This document shows, in pieces, positions 5,465-6,305 of a DNA stretch of 6,305 nt. This DNA is from Desulfobacterales bacterium (GTDB lineage Bacteria; Desulfobacterota; Desulfobacteria; Desulfobacterales; C00003060), in the NCBI GenBank assembly GCA_030668505.1, contig DAOUTV010000111.1, forward strand, positions 1 through 6,305, read 5' to 3'. The notes beneath the pieces were generated by a model that saw only the letters and a list, made by a program, of their open reading frames with translations, did no database searches and was not told the DNA's origin. Within the stretch, counting starts at the first letter, position 1. Every line of letters starts with the position of its first letter. The position numbers and the translations under genes are program-made.

Positions 5465-5493
5465 TTGACACGCCCGTGTCTTTCCCCTATATT
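5465..5493 (+). promoter_or_regulatory. Strong candidate sigma70 promoter for the PRTase-like gene
   Basis: A perfect -35 TTGACA (5465-5470), a 17-bp spacer and a -10 TATATT (5488-5493, five of six) give a near-consensus sigma70 promoter, with a start near 5500. It would leave a leader of roughly 80 nt before the gene at 5583. No other promoter-like pair of this quality was seen in the window. Confidence 0.75.
5467..5480. promoter_or_regulatory. Palindromic operator candidate over the -35 box
   Basis: GACACGCCCGTGTC is a 6-2-6 perfect inverted repeat that overlaps the last four bases of the -35 box and the first ten bases of the spacer. A dimeric repressor bound there would block RNA polymerase. 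The protein is unknown. Confidence 0.5.
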
Positions 5494-5532
5494 CTTTCCC
5501 AGAAAATAATTATCAGCTATTCTTAGGCTACT

Positions 5533-5583
5533 ATGGTTGATGGAGAAGGATGCAGCACTTGCCATAAAAAAGGAGATAAATGA
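5533..5583 (+). CDS. Possible 16-codon leader ORF with a CxxCH motif
   Basis: ATG at 5533 opens the short frame MVDGEGCSTCHKKGDK, whose TGA (5581-5583) overlaps the ATG at 5583 of the next gene in a TGATG arrangement typical of translational coupling. Its CSTCH fits the CxxCH haem-c attachment pattern, so it could instead be a fragment of a lost cytochrome gene; the frame is closed by TAG (5524-5526) just upstream. The ribosome site is weak (AGG at 5525-5527). It may be chance. Confidence 0.2.
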   Translation: MVDGEGCSTCHKKGDK

Positions 5584-6305
5584 TGAAGGTGGATGAGAAC
5601 CGGTTATTCCTCGAAGACCTCGGGGAAATCGTGATGTCGCGCGGTGGGAAGAACATATGGCTGATAAAGGGGATCACACAGCACGAGGCCTTTCGAGACA
5701 GGTGTCTCCCGGAGAAAATTTATGTGGTCGATTTTCCCGGCAGAGGTCCCGGCCAGGAATTCCTACTCAGCCGTCAGGCCTGCGGGGCAGAGAAGTTTTT
5801 GATGATCAAGGAAATCGGCCATGACATGATCCGCCTTTTCGAGCGTATGTTCGAAGGAAAGGTTGCCCAGTTTGTCATTCTCTGGGGGGGACGTCCCCTC
5901 GATCTACTTGACGCCAATCCACCGCTTCATCGGATCGGGCTCCTTGACACCACTTACATAAAGCTCACCCGGGTGGAACACGAGGCGGCCTTTCGCGGGT
6001 GGGACATCGTTGAGAGTTCCTTTGTGGGCGAATGGTGGAAAGACGAAACCTGGATCATAATGGAAGAGTGCATCGCCTCGGGCCAGACGGTGGCACATTT
6101 CACGGAGGAGGCTGTCCAGTTCCACCGTCCCAAGCGGATCTTCCTGTTCCCTGTTTGCGCCAGTCTCGAGGGACTGGAGGGGATCTGCCGCATATGCATG
6201 GAAAACGATATCGAACTCATCCCCGTCTTCAACGGCGCGCTCATAGAAGTGGCAAAGGAGGGTGTGTCAAAGCCTTTCACCGACCTGGGTCTTCAGCCCC
6301 GCACC
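5583..6305 (+). CDS. Uracil-phosphoribosyltransferase-like domain protein (3' end outside window)
   Basis: The frame is open to the last base (241 codons from 5583), so the gene continues beyond the window. AGGAG (5571-5575) lies 7 nt before the ATG at 5583 and only 4 nt before the in-frame ATG at 5580, so 5583 is preferred. Counting from 5580, WIIMEECIASGQT (158-170) resembles the PRPP-binding loop of type I phosphoribosyltransferases: two acidic residues (E162, E163) then a TGgT-like SGQT. The stretch after it, RPKRIFLFPVCASLEGLEGI, followed by ENDIELIPVFNGALIEV, matches the layout after the loop in uracil PRTases. The N-terminal about 150 residues are unfamiliar, with VVDFPGRGPG (49-58) and VILWGGRPLDLLD (99-111). 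Catalysis is unproven; it may be a divergent or repurposed PRTase. No signal peptide is seen. It has its own promoter at 5465-5493. Confidence 0.75.
   Translation, partial: MKVDENRLFLEDLGEIVMSRGGKNIWLIKGITQHEAFRDRCLPEKIYVVDFPGRGPGQEFLLSRQACGAEKFLMIKEIGHDMIRLFERMFEGKVAQFVILWGGRPLDLLDANPPLHRIGLLDTTYIKLTRVEHEAAFRGWDIVESSFVGEWWKDETWIIMEECIASGQTVAHFTEEAVQFHRPKRIFLFPVCASLEGLEGICRICMENDIELIPVFNGALIEVAKEGVSKPFTDLGLQPRT

Noticed and set aside
5904..6280. Two minus-strand open frames near the right end
   Set aside because: They are antisense shadows of the plus-strand PRTase-like gene, which has a good promoter, Shine-Dalgarno and an uninterrupted frame to the window edge.

Overview
The window reads as accessory-rich chromosomal sequence of a moderate-GC bacterium. 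A strictly or facultatively anaerobic deltaproteobacterial (Desulfobacterota-like) host is my best guess. It rests on the glutaryl-CoA-dehydrogenase-like acyl-CoA dehydrogenase paired with a NIPSNAP gene and on the style of the intergenic repeats; it is inference, not proof.

Layout. (1) 1-1116, plus strand: the 3' part of a gene for a polytopic membrane protein with a C-terminal TPR-like region. (2) 1113-1567: two small transposon-like elements back to back. The first inserted into the last codons of the membrane-protein gene and now supplies its stop codon. (3) 1607-3125, minus strand: a two-gene unit, acyl-CoA dehydrogenase then a NIPSNAP-family protein. (4) 3241-3581: a second, longer copy of the first element, with a perfect 9-bp target-site duplication, 115 bp upstream of the dehydrogenase. 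(5) 3653-5280: a two-gene minus-strand cassette (winged-helix DNA-binding protein, then nucleotidyltransferase) lying between two near-identical direct repeats. (6) 5283-5430: another MITE-like inverted-repeat element. (7) 5465 to the end, plus strand: a strong-looking sigma70 promoter with an overlapping palindrome, a possible 16-codon leader ORF, and the 5' part of a gene with a uracil-phosphoribosyltransferase-like region, cut by the window edge.

How the genes may work together. The dehydrogenase and NIPSNAP genes are co-directional, 34 bp apart, each with a good Shine-Dalgarno, and probably co-transcribed for acyl-CoA catabolism. The nucleotidyltransferase cassette has the regulator-then-NTase architecture of AbiE-like toxin-antitoxin and abortive-infection modules. 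It has a possible leaderless promoter, and recombination between its flanking repeats could delete it. It is the best candidate here for a little-described system. The most solid sequence-level result is the non-autonomous element present twice with about 9-bp target duplications; one insertion remodelled the C-terminus of a host gene.
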